Assembly: GCF_002204185.1 (NCBI RefSeq)
Contig: NZ_MXPU01000011.1
Coordinates: forward strand, 162,792 to 226,791
Length of the DNA: 64,000 nucleotides
Direction of reading: 5' to 3'
DNA from: Rhizobium esperanzae
GTDB lineage: Bacteria > Pseudomonadota > Alphaproteobacteria > Rhizobiales > Rhizobiaceae
A model generated the notes under the pieces. That model was not told where the DNA came from, did no database searches, and saw only the letters and a list, made by a program, of their open reading frames with translations. Below are positions 43,086 through 51,812 of the stretch, in pieces (the first letter of the stretch is position 1; every line of letters starts with the position of its first letter). Made by a program: the position numbers and the translations under genes.

Positions 43086-44006
43086 TCACGTTCCCGGGCC
43101 GGAAGCCTGCTGGGGTGCGACCGGCTTGCCGATAATGGGCGGGCTGATGTTATTGGCAGCGAGCTGTTTCAGAACCTCTGCACTCAGCGTTCCCCGAACG
43201 CCGGGATGGCGATTGCAGCCTTCTTCGGCATAAGAATGGGTCCATGGATCGGACGGACCAAAGGTCATGAAAAGCGCCATGCGGTCACCGGTCCCGACCA
43301 TCCGTCGGAGGGCTGAACGTGTCAGGGTGAAAGCCTTTTGCGAGTCGAGGCGAAGTCGCGACCCGATCCGCTCAAAGAACTTGCGTAGGCTTCTGTCAAC
43401 CAGTGTCGGCATTTGACCGGCATGTTCGATGCGCACGTCGAAGATGATGGCATCGCCTGCCCCTATACCCAAGCCCTTCTCCGGCATGCTCTCAACCAGG
43501 CCCTTGAGGTGAGATCTTGGTCGAACCTTCAATGTCGCCGGCGAGTTTTCATCCTGATCCTGTAGATAGAATGCGATCTTGTAGACCCTGAAAGACTCGT
43601 CCGCGAAGATGGTTCCGTCGATGCAGGCAGGGTGGTGGGGAACGTCGTTATGCCATGACGATGTCGTGTTGATCATCATATCGCATTCGCCCGTGAGAAC
43701 GACGTCAAGCGGTCGCGTGATTTCCTTGAGGCGACTGAGGATCACATCGGAAGTCAGAAACTTGGCGATTTCCTCTGCGACATACATGGCATGAAGTTGG
43801 AATTTGCCGCCGTACTGGTAGCGACCTCCCGACTTCAGGTGTTGCTTGATAATCAACCGTAAGCGCTCCACCTGATCAGGGGTCAATAGTTCTCTGATGA
43901 CGATATACCCATCAGAGCTCAGGTCCTTCTGCAGCTGGCTGGTTTTGCCTGGCAGCTCTGAAGGCTCGCCAGCCGGGCCTGTCATCTCGATTGTTGGGTT
44001 AACCAT
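43086..44006 (-). CDS. Phytanoyl-CoA dioxygenase (PhyH) family Fe(II)/2-oxoglutarate oxygenase
   Basis: A PhyH-like protein. LSSDGYIVIRELLTPDQVERLR opens the domain, the metal-binding HND occurs in SWHNDVPHHP, and the distal His is in VRIEHAGQM, followed by the 2-oxoglutarate-binding Arg in VDRSLRKFF. These oxygenases hydroxylate small molecules, lipids or sugars. The start is uncertain: the frame is open to 44123. I took the ATG at 44006 (306 residues, a G-rich ribosome site directly upstream); an ATG at 44111 is the alternative. It lies inside the polysaccharide locus on the opposite strand to its neighbours, so it could modify the repeat unit or carrier. Confidence 0.8.
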   Translation of the reverse strand: MVNPTIEMTGPAGEPSELPGKTSQLQKDLSSDGYIVIRELLTPDQVERLRLIIKQHLKSGGRYQYGGKFQLHAMYVAEEIAKFLTSDVILSRLKEITRPLDVVLTGECDMMINTTSSWHNDVPHHPACIDGTIFADESFRVYKIAFYLQDQDENSPATLKVRPRSHLKGLVESMPEKGLGIGAGDAIIFDVRIEHAGQMPTLVDRSLRKFFERIGSRLRLDSQKAFTLTRSALRRMVGTGDRMALFMTFGPSDPWTHSYAEEGCNRHPGVRGTLSAEVLKQLAANNISPPIIGKPVAPQQASGPGT

Positions 44007-44294
44007 CTCCCCCCGCTTTATTCGCGCGCAGGTCCGCCCAGGCTTGGCGCGAGAGTGACTATCTTCCGCGGCTTTGTGAAGGTCAAACCGCTCTTTCGGG
44101 ATCGCACTCATCAAAAAGAGCAACGTGGCAAGCCGTGGGGGTACGCCGCCTTACTTCGAACATTGTAACTTATCTCGGCCGAAGGCGTAGGAATATGAAG
44201 TGTCTTCTACGTCCAATAGTTGGAACTGAAAGTATGGAGGCAATCGCTCTGCCGGCATATTCTGGTGACAGTTTAAATCGCGAAAGCGTAGGTC

Positions 44295-45161
44295 ATGGGA
44301 AAGCAACCAGCAGACAGAGGCCAAACTTCAGTTCTTAAACAAAAGGACTCCCTGGGATGGACTAATGTCCTTGGTGTTCGCATTTCGGCAGTTAATCTTA
44401 AAAGCGCGACCGGTTTTATTCAAAAAGGGATTGAAGACGGCAGGAGGGAATATGTGTGTGTTCGCGACGCACACGGTGTCGTCCGATGTCAAGATGACCC
44501 AGAGCTCCGGTCGATACATAACCGGGCGTTCCTCGTGACCCCCGACGGCATGCCGTTGGTATGGGCGTTGAAGCGTGCTGGCCATGTGGACAGCGACAGG
44601 GTCTACGGACCTGATCTGATGTTGTCTGTTTTCGAGGCCGGCACATCGAAGGGTATACGCCACTTCCTTTATGGCGCAACGCCCGAGACGCTGCAGCACT
44701 TGCAGGCGCGGCTTCTCGCGAAATTCCCGGAAGCTGAGATAGCCGGCTCCTATGCGCCGCCTTTTCATAAACTGTCACCGCAAGAGGAAGCCGATATTGC
44801 GGACCGGCTCAATCGATCCGGCGCCGATATCATCTGGGTGGGGCTGAGCAGTCCCAAGCAGGAACTCTGGATGGCGCGCATGCGTGACCGTCTGGATGCA
44901 TCGATGCTTATCGGCGTCGGAGCTGCATTCGATTTCCACGCCGGCCTCAAGCGGCAAGCTCCAAGGTTCATTCAAAGAAGCGGCTTCGAATGGGCCTTTC
45001 GTCTTTTATGCGAGCCGCGACGGCTGTGGCGGCGCTATGCGCTCGTCGTGCCGACCTTCATCTCACTGACAGCATTCCAGAGACTGGGGCTTCGGAAGTT
45101 TCCGATCGAAGACCAGGTTTTTGGATCGAGTGCGCCAAAAGCAACAGCCGTAAAGGTGTGA
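44295..45161 (+). CDS. WecG/TagA/CpsF family (GT26) glycosyltransferase
   Basis: A 288-residue GT26 protein. VLGVRISAVNLKSAT, TPDGMPLVWALKRAGH near residue 82, RVYGPDLM and LYGATPET near 115, and IWVGLSSPKQELWMARMRDRLDASMLIGVGAAFDFHAG near 175-210 are the family blocks. The SSPKQE segment binds the nucleotide sugar. Members add a ManNAc-, GlcA- or Man-type residue to a polyprenyl-PP-sugar acceptor. The start at 44295 is the best available. It is 7 bp before the initiating sugar-transferase gene. Confidence 0.9.
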   Translation: MGKQPADRGQTSVLKQKDSLGWTNVLGVRISAVNLKSATGFIQKGIEDGRREYVCVRDAHGVVRCQDDPELRSIHNRAFLVTPDGMPLVWALKRAGHVDSDRVYGPDLMLSVFEAGTSKGIRHFLYGATPETLQHLQARLLAKFPEAEIAGSYAPPFHKLSPQEEADIADRLNRSGADIIWVGLSSPKQELWMARMRDRLDASMLIGVGAAFDFHAGLKRQAPRFIQRSGFEWAFRLLCEPRRLWRRYALVVPTFISLTAFQRLGLRKFPIEDQVFGSSAPKATAVKV

Positions 45162-45168
45162 AGCAATC

Positions 45169-46623
45169 ATGTCCCTATTTGCGCCGTCAGCAATCACGTC
45201 CGACCTGCGGAAGGCGAACCCTTTCGTGGCAAACCCCACGCCGATCGACGAATTCAACAAGCGGGCAGGGCTGAAGATACCGGTTCCATTCAGGCGCAGG
45301 TTGCCTCGGCTTGCTACGTCGTCATTTCTGATTGCCGGCGACATCGCAAGCTATCTGATAGCCTATCTTCTTCTGCTGCCGTTTCTTCCGTACGGTTCGG
45401 AGAATATGGTGCCGGAGCGCGCTTTCGCCCTCGCAGCGCTGGCAGCGATCGTTCTTTATGCATCGAACGCGCTCTATCCCGGATATCGCCTTCACGACCA
45501 CGAACATCTGCGCCGCCGCACGATAGCGTCCTTCAAGGTGGGGGTCATCGCAGCGTTTGGGGCGATCCTTCTGCCGGAAGGGCTAGGAGTGCTGCTTCCG
45601 GTCATCGGCTTCCTGGGCCTCGGATTGGTTGTTCAACCTCTTATGCGTGGGGCCGCACGAGGACTGTCCTGGAGGATTGGTATCTGGGGTGAGCGGGCAG
45701 TGATCGTCGGTGCCCGCAATCGCATCCCCGCGCTCATGGCGTATTTCTCAGAGCATTGGCACTACGGCATTCGGCCGGAATCCTTTTCTCCCGATACTTC
45801 GGAAGTATTAGCCGACAATGGGCCGTCGATTGCCTTGATCGCTGATGATACCGGCTCATTTATCGCCGAGTTGGCAACGATGCGTCGGCAGTTCGCCGAA
45901 GTCATCCTCCTTTCCGACACGCCGAACCTCAAGATAACCGGATTGCGACCGGCGGACGTCGGCGGAGAGATCGGTGTTCGCTTGGCCGTCGGCGGGAGAT
46001 CGGCAAGCTCGAACCTGGTTCGTCGAATCCTCGATCTCGTGATCGCTATCCCTGCGACGTTGGTGCTGATGCCCTGTATTCTGGTTGCCGCCGCCGCGAT
46101 CTATGCAATCGATCCGGGTCCCGTCTTCTTCAGACACGCCAGGGAAGGCTTGTCTGGCAAACCGGTGCGCGTGCTGAAACTGAGAACGATGTACAGAGAT
46201 GCGGAGCAGCGGCTCGAAACACTGTTCCGGGACAATCCGGAGATACAAGCCGAGTGGTCGAACCACTTCAAGCTTCGGCAGGATCCGCGCATCCTGCCGG
46301 TGATCGGGCATGTCCTTCGCTCATCGAGTTTCGACGAACTCCCGCAGCTGGTGAACATCATTGCGGGAGAGATGTCCTTCGTGGGACCGCGCCCCTTCCC
46401 GGAATATCACCTTTCGGCGATGGATAGCGAGTTTCGTGCCAAGCGGCGCTCGGTAACGCCGGGGCTGACTGGGCTTTGGCAGATATCCGAACGAAGCAAT
46501 GCGGATATCGAACTGCAGCAGCAACTCGACGAGTTCTACATCGACAATCGATCCTTGTGGTTCGACTGGCACATCCTTCTCAGCACAATTCCTGCGGTCC
46601 TGAAAGGCAAGGGAGCCTGCTGA
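45169..46623 (+). CDS. Polyprenyl-phosphate sugar-1-phosphate transferase (initiating enzyme, WbaP/ExoY type)
   Basis: A 484-residue PHPT-family enzyme. Four to five transmembrane helices lie in residues 45-180 with a nucleotide-binding-like region between about 180 and 275. The bacterial sugar transferase domain starts RRILDLVIAIPATLVLMPCILV near 287 and contains PVRVLKLRTMYRDAE, VIGHVLRSSSFDELPQLVNIIAGEMSFVGPRPFP and GLTGLWQI, all canonical. It loads the first sugar-1-phosphate on undecaprenyl phosphate. The ATG at 45169 is close behind the GT26 gene, and the operon continues into the decarboxylase gene. Confidence 0.93.
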   Translation: MSLFAPSAITSDLRKANPFVANPTPIDEFNKRAGLKIPVPFRRRLPRLATSSFLIAGDIASYLIAYLLLLPFLPYGSENMVPERAFALAALAAIVLYASNALYPGYRLHDHEHLRRRTIASFKVGVIAAFGAILLPEGLGVLLPVIGFLGLGLVVQPLMRGAARGLSWRIGIWGERAVIVGARNRIPALMAYFSEHWHYGIRPESFSPDTSEVLADNGPSIALIADDTGSFIAELATMRRQFAEVILLSDTPNLKITGLRPADVGGEIGVRLAVGGRSASSNLVRRILDLVIAIPATLVLMPCILVAAAAIYAIDPGPVFFRHAREGLSGKPVRVLKLRTMYRDAEQRLETLFRDNPEIQAEWSNHFKLRQDPRILPVIGHVLRSSSFDELPQLVNIIAGEMSFVGPRPFPEYHLSAMDSEFRAKRRSVTPGLTGLWQISERSNADIELQQQLDEFYIDNRSLWFDWHILLSTIPAVLKGKGAC

Positions 46624-46669
46624 CATGTTCTCCATCCCTGTGGGCAAACATTAACAACGGAGCAAATCA

Positions 46670-47722
46670 ATGCACGGACAGAAGCGAATTATGGTTACCG
46701 GCGGCACCGGATTTCTGGGATCATTCCTGTGCGAAAGGCTTTTGCGAGAGGGCAATGACGTCCTCTGCGTGGACAATTTCTATACCGGCTCGCGCGACAA
46801 CGTGCTGCACCTTCTTGACGATCCTCGTTTTGAGATACTCCGCCACGACATCACATTCCCGCTTTATGTGGAGGTCGATGAGATCTACAACCTCGCCTGC
46901 CCGGCATCTCCAGTCCACTACCAGCACGATCCGGTGCAGACCGTGAAGACCAATGTGCATGGGGCAATCAATATGCTCGGCCTGGCCAAACGCACCAAGG
47001 CAAAGATCTTCCAGGCATCGACAAGCGAGGTCTATGGCGATCCGGCGGTCCATCCGCAGCCCGAGGAGTATCGCGGAAGCGTCAGTCCCATAGGCCCGCG
47101 GGCATGTTATGACGAAGGCAAGCGGTGCGCCGAGACGCTGTTCTTCGACTATCACCGTCAATATGGCGTGGAAATCCGGGTGGCGCGGATCTTCAATACT
47201 TACGGGCCGCGAATGCAGACCAATGACGGTCGCGTCGTCTCCAATTTCATCGTTCAGGCGCTTCAAAACGAACCGATCACCATCTTCGGCAACGGCACGC
47301 AAACGCGCTCCTTCTGCTATGTCGACGATCTGATCGAGGGCTTCATCCGCCTGATGGGTACGCCGGCCGGCGTAACCGGTCCGATCAATCTCGGTAACCC
47401 GGGAGAATTCCAGGTCCGAGAACTGGCCGAAATGGTCATCGACATGACCGGATCGAAATCAAGCATCGTCTTCAAACCCCTGCCGATCGACGATCCGACC
47501 CAGCGCAAGCCCGATATCAGCCGGGCAAAGCAGGAACTGGGCTGGCAGCCGACGGTGAGCCTGCGCCAAGGGCTCGAGAGAACGATCGCCTATTTCGAGT
47601 GGAAGCTTTCCGGGGAGGCCAGAAGCATGCCCGGCGTCAGATTTCCACAGATGGCCTACACCAATCCGCCTGCTCCGGCCGTCGGCGTTCCCGTTCCGCA
47701 CGCTGCGCCCTTGGGAACGTGA
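46670..47722 (+). CDS. UDP-glucuronic acid decarboxylase (UDP-xylose synthase) like
   Basis: A 350-residue SDR enzyme. The NAD motif TGGTGFLGSFLCERLL opens the protein, CVDNFYTGSRDNV and YNLACPASPVHYQHDP follow, and the catalytic YDEGKR near residue 145 and RIFNTYGPRM near 180 are diagnostic for UXS. It converts UDP-glucuronate to UDP-xylose. The last 40 residues (Pro/Gly/Val-rich) extend past the usual end. The ATG is at 46670, 46 bp after the sugar transferase. It predicts a pentose in the polymer. Confidence 0.9.
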   Translation: MHGQKRIMVTGGTGFLGSFLCERLLREGNDVLCVDNFYTGSRDNVLHLLDDPRFEILRHDITFPLYVEVDEIYNLACPASPVHYQHDPVQTVKTNVHGAINMLGLAKRTKAKIFQASTSEVYGDPAVHPQPEEYRGSVSPIGPRACYDEGKRCAETLFFDYHRQYGVEIRVARIFNTYGPRMQTNDGRVVSNFIVQALQNEPITIFGNGTQTRSFCYVDDLIEGFIRLMGTPAGVTGPINLGNPGEFQVRELAEMVIDMTGSKSSIVFKPLPIDDPTQRKPDISRAKQELGWQPTVSLRQGLERTIAYFEWKLSGEARSMPGVRFPQMAYTNPPAPAVGVPVPHAAPLGT

Positions 47723-47853
47723 TCGGCAACGTCAAAGCGCAAATCATGGCTCGGTTTGGGTTTGCTGAACCGAGCCCATATCGCGGTTTGAAAAAAGGGG
47801 CGGCGATCGTCGGACGTGCAAACCGCCGCAAAAAAACACCGAGGACATGGGCA

Positions 47854-48663
47854 ATGCGCGTTGCTGTTATTACACCATATTACAAGGAGCCTAACGAACT
47901 CCTTGAGCAGTGCCGGGCGAGCGTTGTCGACCAAACCGTTGCATGCGACCATGTCTTTGTTGCCGACGGTTTTCCGAACAGTTCCGTCGGTCGCTGGGGC
48001 GCAAAACATTTCATCCTGCCCAATGCTCACGGCGACGCGGGCAACATGGCTCGCGTGATCGGCAGCCTCAGCGCCTTCGCTCAGGGTTATGACGCGGTGG
48101 CGTTTCTCGATGCGGACAACTGGTACAGATCCGACCACATCCAGCGTCTGCTTGAACTTCACCACCGTACCGGTGCTGCGGTTTGCTCATCGAGACGTTC
48201 GATGCATCGCGCAGACGGCACCTACATGTTCGACGACTCAAAAAGCGACGGCCGCACGCACGTGGATACGAACTGCTTGTTTCTCACGCGGCCGTGCCTG
48301 CCGATCATCGCGCGTTGGGCTCACATGCCGAGGGAACTCTATCCAGTAGGAGATTCTGTCTATTGGAGCTCGATACGGAGCTCTGGGCTGTCGCGCTCTC
48401 ATGAGCCGATCTCGACGGTCTGTTACCGCACGACTTGGGAAGCCGACTACAAGCGGATGGGTGAACCTGCCCCCGCGGGCAGCAAGACCCTCGCATTCAC
48501 TGACCAGCCCTACTACTGGTTCAAGTCCCTTCCAGTTCGAGACCGCTGGCGCATCTGGCAGGATTTCGGCTTTCCGCTCAGGCGGCGCACGGTAGCAAAG
48601 CTGGTCGGTCAATATGCGCTGTCAAGACTTTCCCCGTACTCCTATCTCGGAGCCAAAACATGA
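47854..48663 (+). CDS. GT2-like (GT-A) glycosyltransferase
   Basis: A 269-residue GT-A protein beginning MRVAVITPYYKEPNELLEQC, with FLDADNWYRSDHIQRLLELH (DxD site) near residue 85. There is no hydrophobic anchor. The frame is open back to 47599, but the ATG at 47854 has GAGGACATGGGCA before it and the upstream codons look non-conserved. The 3' end overlaps the next gene by 4 bp (ATGA). It adds one residue of the polysaccharide repeat; donor unknown. Confidence 0.85.
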   Translation: MRVAVITPYYKEPNELLEQCRASVVDQTVACDHVFVADGFPNSSVGRWGAKHFILPNAHGDAGNMARVIGSLSAFAQGYDAVAFLDADNWYRSDHIQRLLELHHRTGAAVCSSRRSMHRADGTYMFDDSKSDGRTHVDTNCLFLTRPCLPIIARWAHMPRELYPVGDSVYWSSIRSSGLSRSHEPISTVCYRTTWEADYKRMGEPAPAGSKTLAFTDQPYYWFKSLPVRDRWRIWQDFGFPLRRRTVAKLVGQYALSRLSPYSYLGAKT

Positions 48664-49835
48664 GTGCTGAGGCGGAAACATCTCTCAACGCACCTGCGAG
48701 CGGGAAACAAACGCCACTGAACAGCAAGACGATGCCGCAAGCGGGGGATCTGTCGAACCAAGCGTGGCGCTGTGCCAGCGGAGGAATAAGTTTGCAACGT
48801 GTTGATGTCGTCATTCCCTGCTATAACTACGCTCATTTCCTGCAGGAGTCTGTTGAGAGTGCCCTTTCACAAGCAGGCGTCGATGTGCGCGTGCTTATTC
48901 TCGATGACTGCTCGCCGGACAATACACCGGAAGTCGGAAAGGCGCTGGCGTCCCGGGATGACCGGGTCACTTATCGGCGGCACACGACAAACATGGGCCA
49001 CATCGCCACCTACAATGAGGGAATCGATTGGGCAGGCGGTGACTTATTCCTGCTTCTTTCTGCGGATGATTATCTTTTGCCGGGCTCGCTGGGCCGCGCG
49101 GCGGAACTGATGCGCACTTATCCAAATGTGGGGATGGCGTTCGGCAACGCGCTCATAGCTGAGCCGGACGGTAATGCGAGCCGCGCTGATCCTCTCGGCG
49201 ATAACGTGCGTCCCATGCAGGTCTTGTCCGGTCCGCAATTCATCCGGTTGAGTGGGGCAAGCAATCTCGTTCCAACGCCGACGGCTGTCGTGAGGACGGC
49301 GCTGCAAAAGCAGGTTGGCGGCTATCGTAAGGAGCTGCCGCATGCCGGCGATATGGAAATGTGGCTGCGGCTCGCATCACATGCCGATGTAGGCTTCATC
49401 AAAGAGGATCAAGCAGTATATCGCCGACATGCTTCGAATATGTCGTTGCAATACTACGGCGAAAACATTCTTTCCGACCTTCTGCAAAGAAAAAAGGCTT
49501 TTGATGCGCTGTTTAGCCAAACGACAGATAGCCTCAAAAAGGATCAGACGCTGAGACGCTTTCTTGCCAGGGAGCTCGGAAATAAGGCGCTTCAACAGGC
49601 TGGCATCGCCTTCAACAACTTCGACCTTGCAACCGCCGCTGCCATTCAGCGTTTTGCACTGGAGGTCTCTCCTGAGCTGCGAAATTCGTTGCCCTGCTTC
49701 AAATTGGCCTGCAAGCAAATGATCGGGCCAAAGTATTGGTACGCCTTGAAGTCCATCGCGCGACGAGCTGCAGGATGCATGCGCAGGAACCGGGTCAGTT
49801 CATCTGCAAGTACGGGAACAACGGTCGGCAGCTGA
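48660..49835 (+). CDS. GT2 family glycosyltransferase
   Basis: A 391-residue GT-A enzyme, with RVDVVIPCYNYAHFLQESVESAL at residues 47-70, LDDCSPDNTPEV near 85 and LLSADDYLLPGSLGRAAEL (the DxD site) near 132. The C-terminal third is helical and not recognised. Two starts compete: the ATG at 48660, which overlaps the previous stop as ATGA, and an in-frame TTG at 48792 with a strong GGAGGAATAAG ribosome site 2 nt before it. The first 44 residues look unstructured, so the shorter protein (347 residues) is plausible. The end is convergent with the LuxR gene. Confidence 0.85.
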   Translation: MSAEAETSLNAPASGKQTPLNSKTMPQAGDLSNQAWRCASGGISLQRVDVVIPCYNYAHFLQESVESALSQAGVDVRVLILDDCSPDNTPEVGKALASRDDRVTYRRHTTNMGHIATYNEGIDWAGGDLFLLLSADDYLLPGSLGRAAELMRTYPNVGMAFGNALIAEPDGNASRADPLGDNVRPMQVLSGPQFIRLSGASNLVPTPTAVVRTALQKQVGGYRKELPHAGDMEMWLRLASHADVGFIKEDQAVYRRHASNMSLQYYGENILSDLLQRKKAFDALFSQTTDSLKKDQTLRRFLARELGNKALQQAGIAFNNFDLATAAAIQRFALEVSPELRNSLPCFKLACKQMIGPKYWYALKSIARRAAGCMRRNRVSSSASTGTTVGS

Positions 49836-49882
49836 GCGCTCGATCGCTGTTCACGCCATACGAGACAGACCTGCCCGGTATC

Positions 49883-49914
49883 AAAAAAACCGGTGACGCA
49901 TTTCACGCCACCGG
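49883..49914 (-). terminator. Rho-independent terminator of the LuxR gene
   Basis: On the minus strand CCGGTG (49914-49909) pairs with CACCGG (49895-49890) around a partly paired 13-nt centre, followed by seven T (49889-49883). It lies 75 bp past the LuxR stop. Confidence 0.8.
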
Positions 49915-49988
49915 AGTGATTTGAGCACAAATGTGCTGCAGAATACGAAAAGATTTACCCCGAGAAGTGTATCAGCGCATCGCTGTAT

Positions 49989-50750
49989 TCACGCTCCCGC
50001 CGGAACACCACCTTGGAACAAGTCGTTGAGTTTGAAAACAACTTCCGTCCTGTTGGTCGCTTTGACCTTTTTCATGATGTTGCGAACATGCACCTTGACG
50101 GTGCTCTCTCGGAGATTGAGCTCGTAGGCGATGATCTTGTTCGCCTTTCCGCGTCGGAGCGCCTCCACCACTTCTGCCTGACGATCGGTGAAGATGCCGG
50201 AGAGCGGACGGGCCGTCGAGTTGCTCGAGTCCAGCAGGTGACGCATGGCGAACAGGGCGCTTGCAGGCACAAATATTCCTCCTGCCACCGACAGCGCGAT
50301 CAGCTCCATGCAGACGCTGACGCTGACTGAGGCGGGTATGAAGCCTCTGGCACCGTACTCAAGAGCCCTGACGATTTGGCCGAAATCGTCGCTATCAGCC
50401 AGTACGATAAGGGGTGTAGAGGCGAATTCAGACGAAAGCTTCCGGATTTGTTCCGAAACGGCCGGTTCATCGACCTTCTTGCCGCCGACGTTCAAGAGGA
50501 TCGCCGCAAGCGGAGCGTATTCGTCGCGCTTCTGCTTCCACTCCTCAATCGTTCCAAACGCCAGAATCTGCAAATCCGCCTTTTGGGCAGCCATGCATTG
50601 CGCCAGGCATTGACGATCAAGTTCGCGATTATCGAGAATGACAAGCGAATGCGTCTGTCCTGCAGACAGGGCAAGTGTGTGCGCGTTATTAAGGGGAAGA
50701 GCTACGTTTTCCTGCCTGAGGTCCAAATTCGGTATAAGTGCTGAATTCAC
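49989..50750 (-). CDS. LuxR/NarL-type regulator with degenerate receiver domain
   Basis: A 253-residue regulator. The C-terminal HTH (FTDRQAEVVEALRRGKANKIIAYELNLRESTVKVHVRNIMKKV, about 187-235) is a typical LuxR domain. The N-terminal 150 residues have the receiver layout, but the key residues are gone: ILDNRELD in place of the acidic pair motif, LLNVGG in place of the phospho-accepting Asp, and GFIPAS in place of the conserved Lys. It is probably a pseudo-receiver that needs no phosphorylation. It starts at a GTG (50750) with GGAGGG 8 nt before. It lies inside the polysaccharide locus and divergent from the amino-sugar operon, which it may control. Confidence 0.88.
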   Translation of the reverse strand: MNSALIPNLDLRQENVALPLNNAHTLALSAGQTHSLVILDNRELDRQCLAQCMAAQKADLQILAFGTIEEWKQKRDEYAPLAAILLNVGGKKVDEPAVSEQIRKLSSEFASTPLIVLADSDDFGQIVRALEYGARGFIPASVSVSVCMELIALSVAGGIFVPASALFAMRHLLDSSNSTARPLSGIFTDRQAEVVEALRRGKANKIIAYELNLRESTVKVHVRNIMKKVKATNRTEVVFKLNDLFQGGVPAGA

Positions 50751-51305
50751 AGCTTCACCCTCCCTCTAACACGTTACGCTTCACTACGACCCGAGTACCG
50801 ACCCCTCTCAATACGGGGGTTTAGGAAACTCTAAAGTAGGAATCGAATACCACAATTCGCGGAACGTTACAGTAGCTAATATAGGCTAAGTACAGCACAA
50901 CTTCTAAAATTGGATGGAAATCGGAAGGTAATCATGAGTATAGACTTAGGTCTTACTGGATTCCTCGCGGGATAGTCTCTGTTTTTACATATCGGTTTTA
51001 TGACAAGCCACTAAATGCATGGAAACAGTCGCTGTCTCCGGCGTAGGTCGCATTGCGTGCGGGAGGTGACGCCTGCCGCCAGTGCTGGTCGATAGCATGA
51101 GCCAGGGCGTAAGTCGTCATAAGTAGATACGCCTTTAGGTGAGTAAGCTTAACCGTTTTGTTTCTTTACTCGAGTGACGAAAACAATTCTCTTTGAGGTG
51201 TAGAGAAATATTTGTCCTGTTGGTTTGAAACCTTGGACGCAATCGCCCGATTGTTGGTTTCAACTGAAAATCGGGCCCTGTTAGGAGTAGTAGGAGTTTT
51301 CAGGG
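50751..51305. other. Divergent promoter region with inverted repeats
   Basis: About 555 bp between the LuxR gene and the amino-sugar operon. TTTAG-GAAACT-CTAAA (50820-50835) is a perfect short inverted repeat close to the LuxR start and a candidate operator. GGCGTA (51106-51111) and TACGCC (51128-51133) form a second pair. A 13-codon ORF (50934-50975) with GGAAGG 5 nt upstream could be a leader peptide but is too short to call. The last 130 bp are AT-rich. Confidence 0.45.
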
Positions 51306-51812
51306 ATGATTGCATCAAATGTCAAGCTGGGCGACGGCAGTGTCATCCACCATCGAGATCTCGTGAATCTGTATGGCTGCACGATCGGCGCAGGAACGCG
51401 CATCGGCACCTTTGTCGAAATTCAGAAGAATGTCGTCGTCGGGAGAGACTGCAAAATTTCCAGCCATTCCTTCCTCTGTGAGGGCGTGACGCTGGAGGAC
51501 GGCGTGTTCATCGGCCACGGGGTCATGTTTACGAACGACACCTACCCGCGCGCCATTAATCCGGACGGCAGCCTGCAGACGGAGGCCGACTGGATCCTCA
51601 TCCCTACACTTGTCAAGCGCCACGCGTCGATCGGCAGCAACGCCACCATTCTGCCCGGCGTGACCATCGGAGAGGCTGCGCAGGTCGGCGCCGGGGCGGT
51701 TGTAACGAAGGACGTGCCTGACGGCGCCATCGTCGCGGGCGTTCCGGCTCGGGTGATCGGCCGCGTCAATGACGGACCGGTAGATATGTTTGCGTTGGGA
51801 GAAATGGAATGA
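51306..51812 (+). CDS. Left-handed beta-helix N-acyltransferase, WbpD/WlbB-like
   Basis: A 168-residue hexapeptide-repeat acetyltransferase. Rungs such as GCTIGAGTRIGTFVEI, NVVVGRDCKISSHSFLCEGVTLEDGVFIG and IGSNATILPGVTIGEAAQVGAGAVV build a trimeric left-handed beta-helix, and VMFTNDTYPRAIN matches the loop of WbpD/WlbB. These acetylate the 3-amino group of UDP-3-amino-sugars. AGGAG lies 10 nt before the ATG at 51306. It is the first gene of a six-gene operon with overlaps throughout. Confidence 0.88.
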   Translation: MIASNVKLGDGSVIHHRDLVNLYGCTIGAGTRIGTFVEIQKNVVVGRDCKISSHSFLCEGVTLEDGVFIGHGVMFTNDTYPRAINPDGSLQTEADWILIPTLVKRHASIGSNATILPGVTIGEAAQVGAGAVVTKDVPDGAIVAGVPARVIGRVNDGPVDMFALGEME

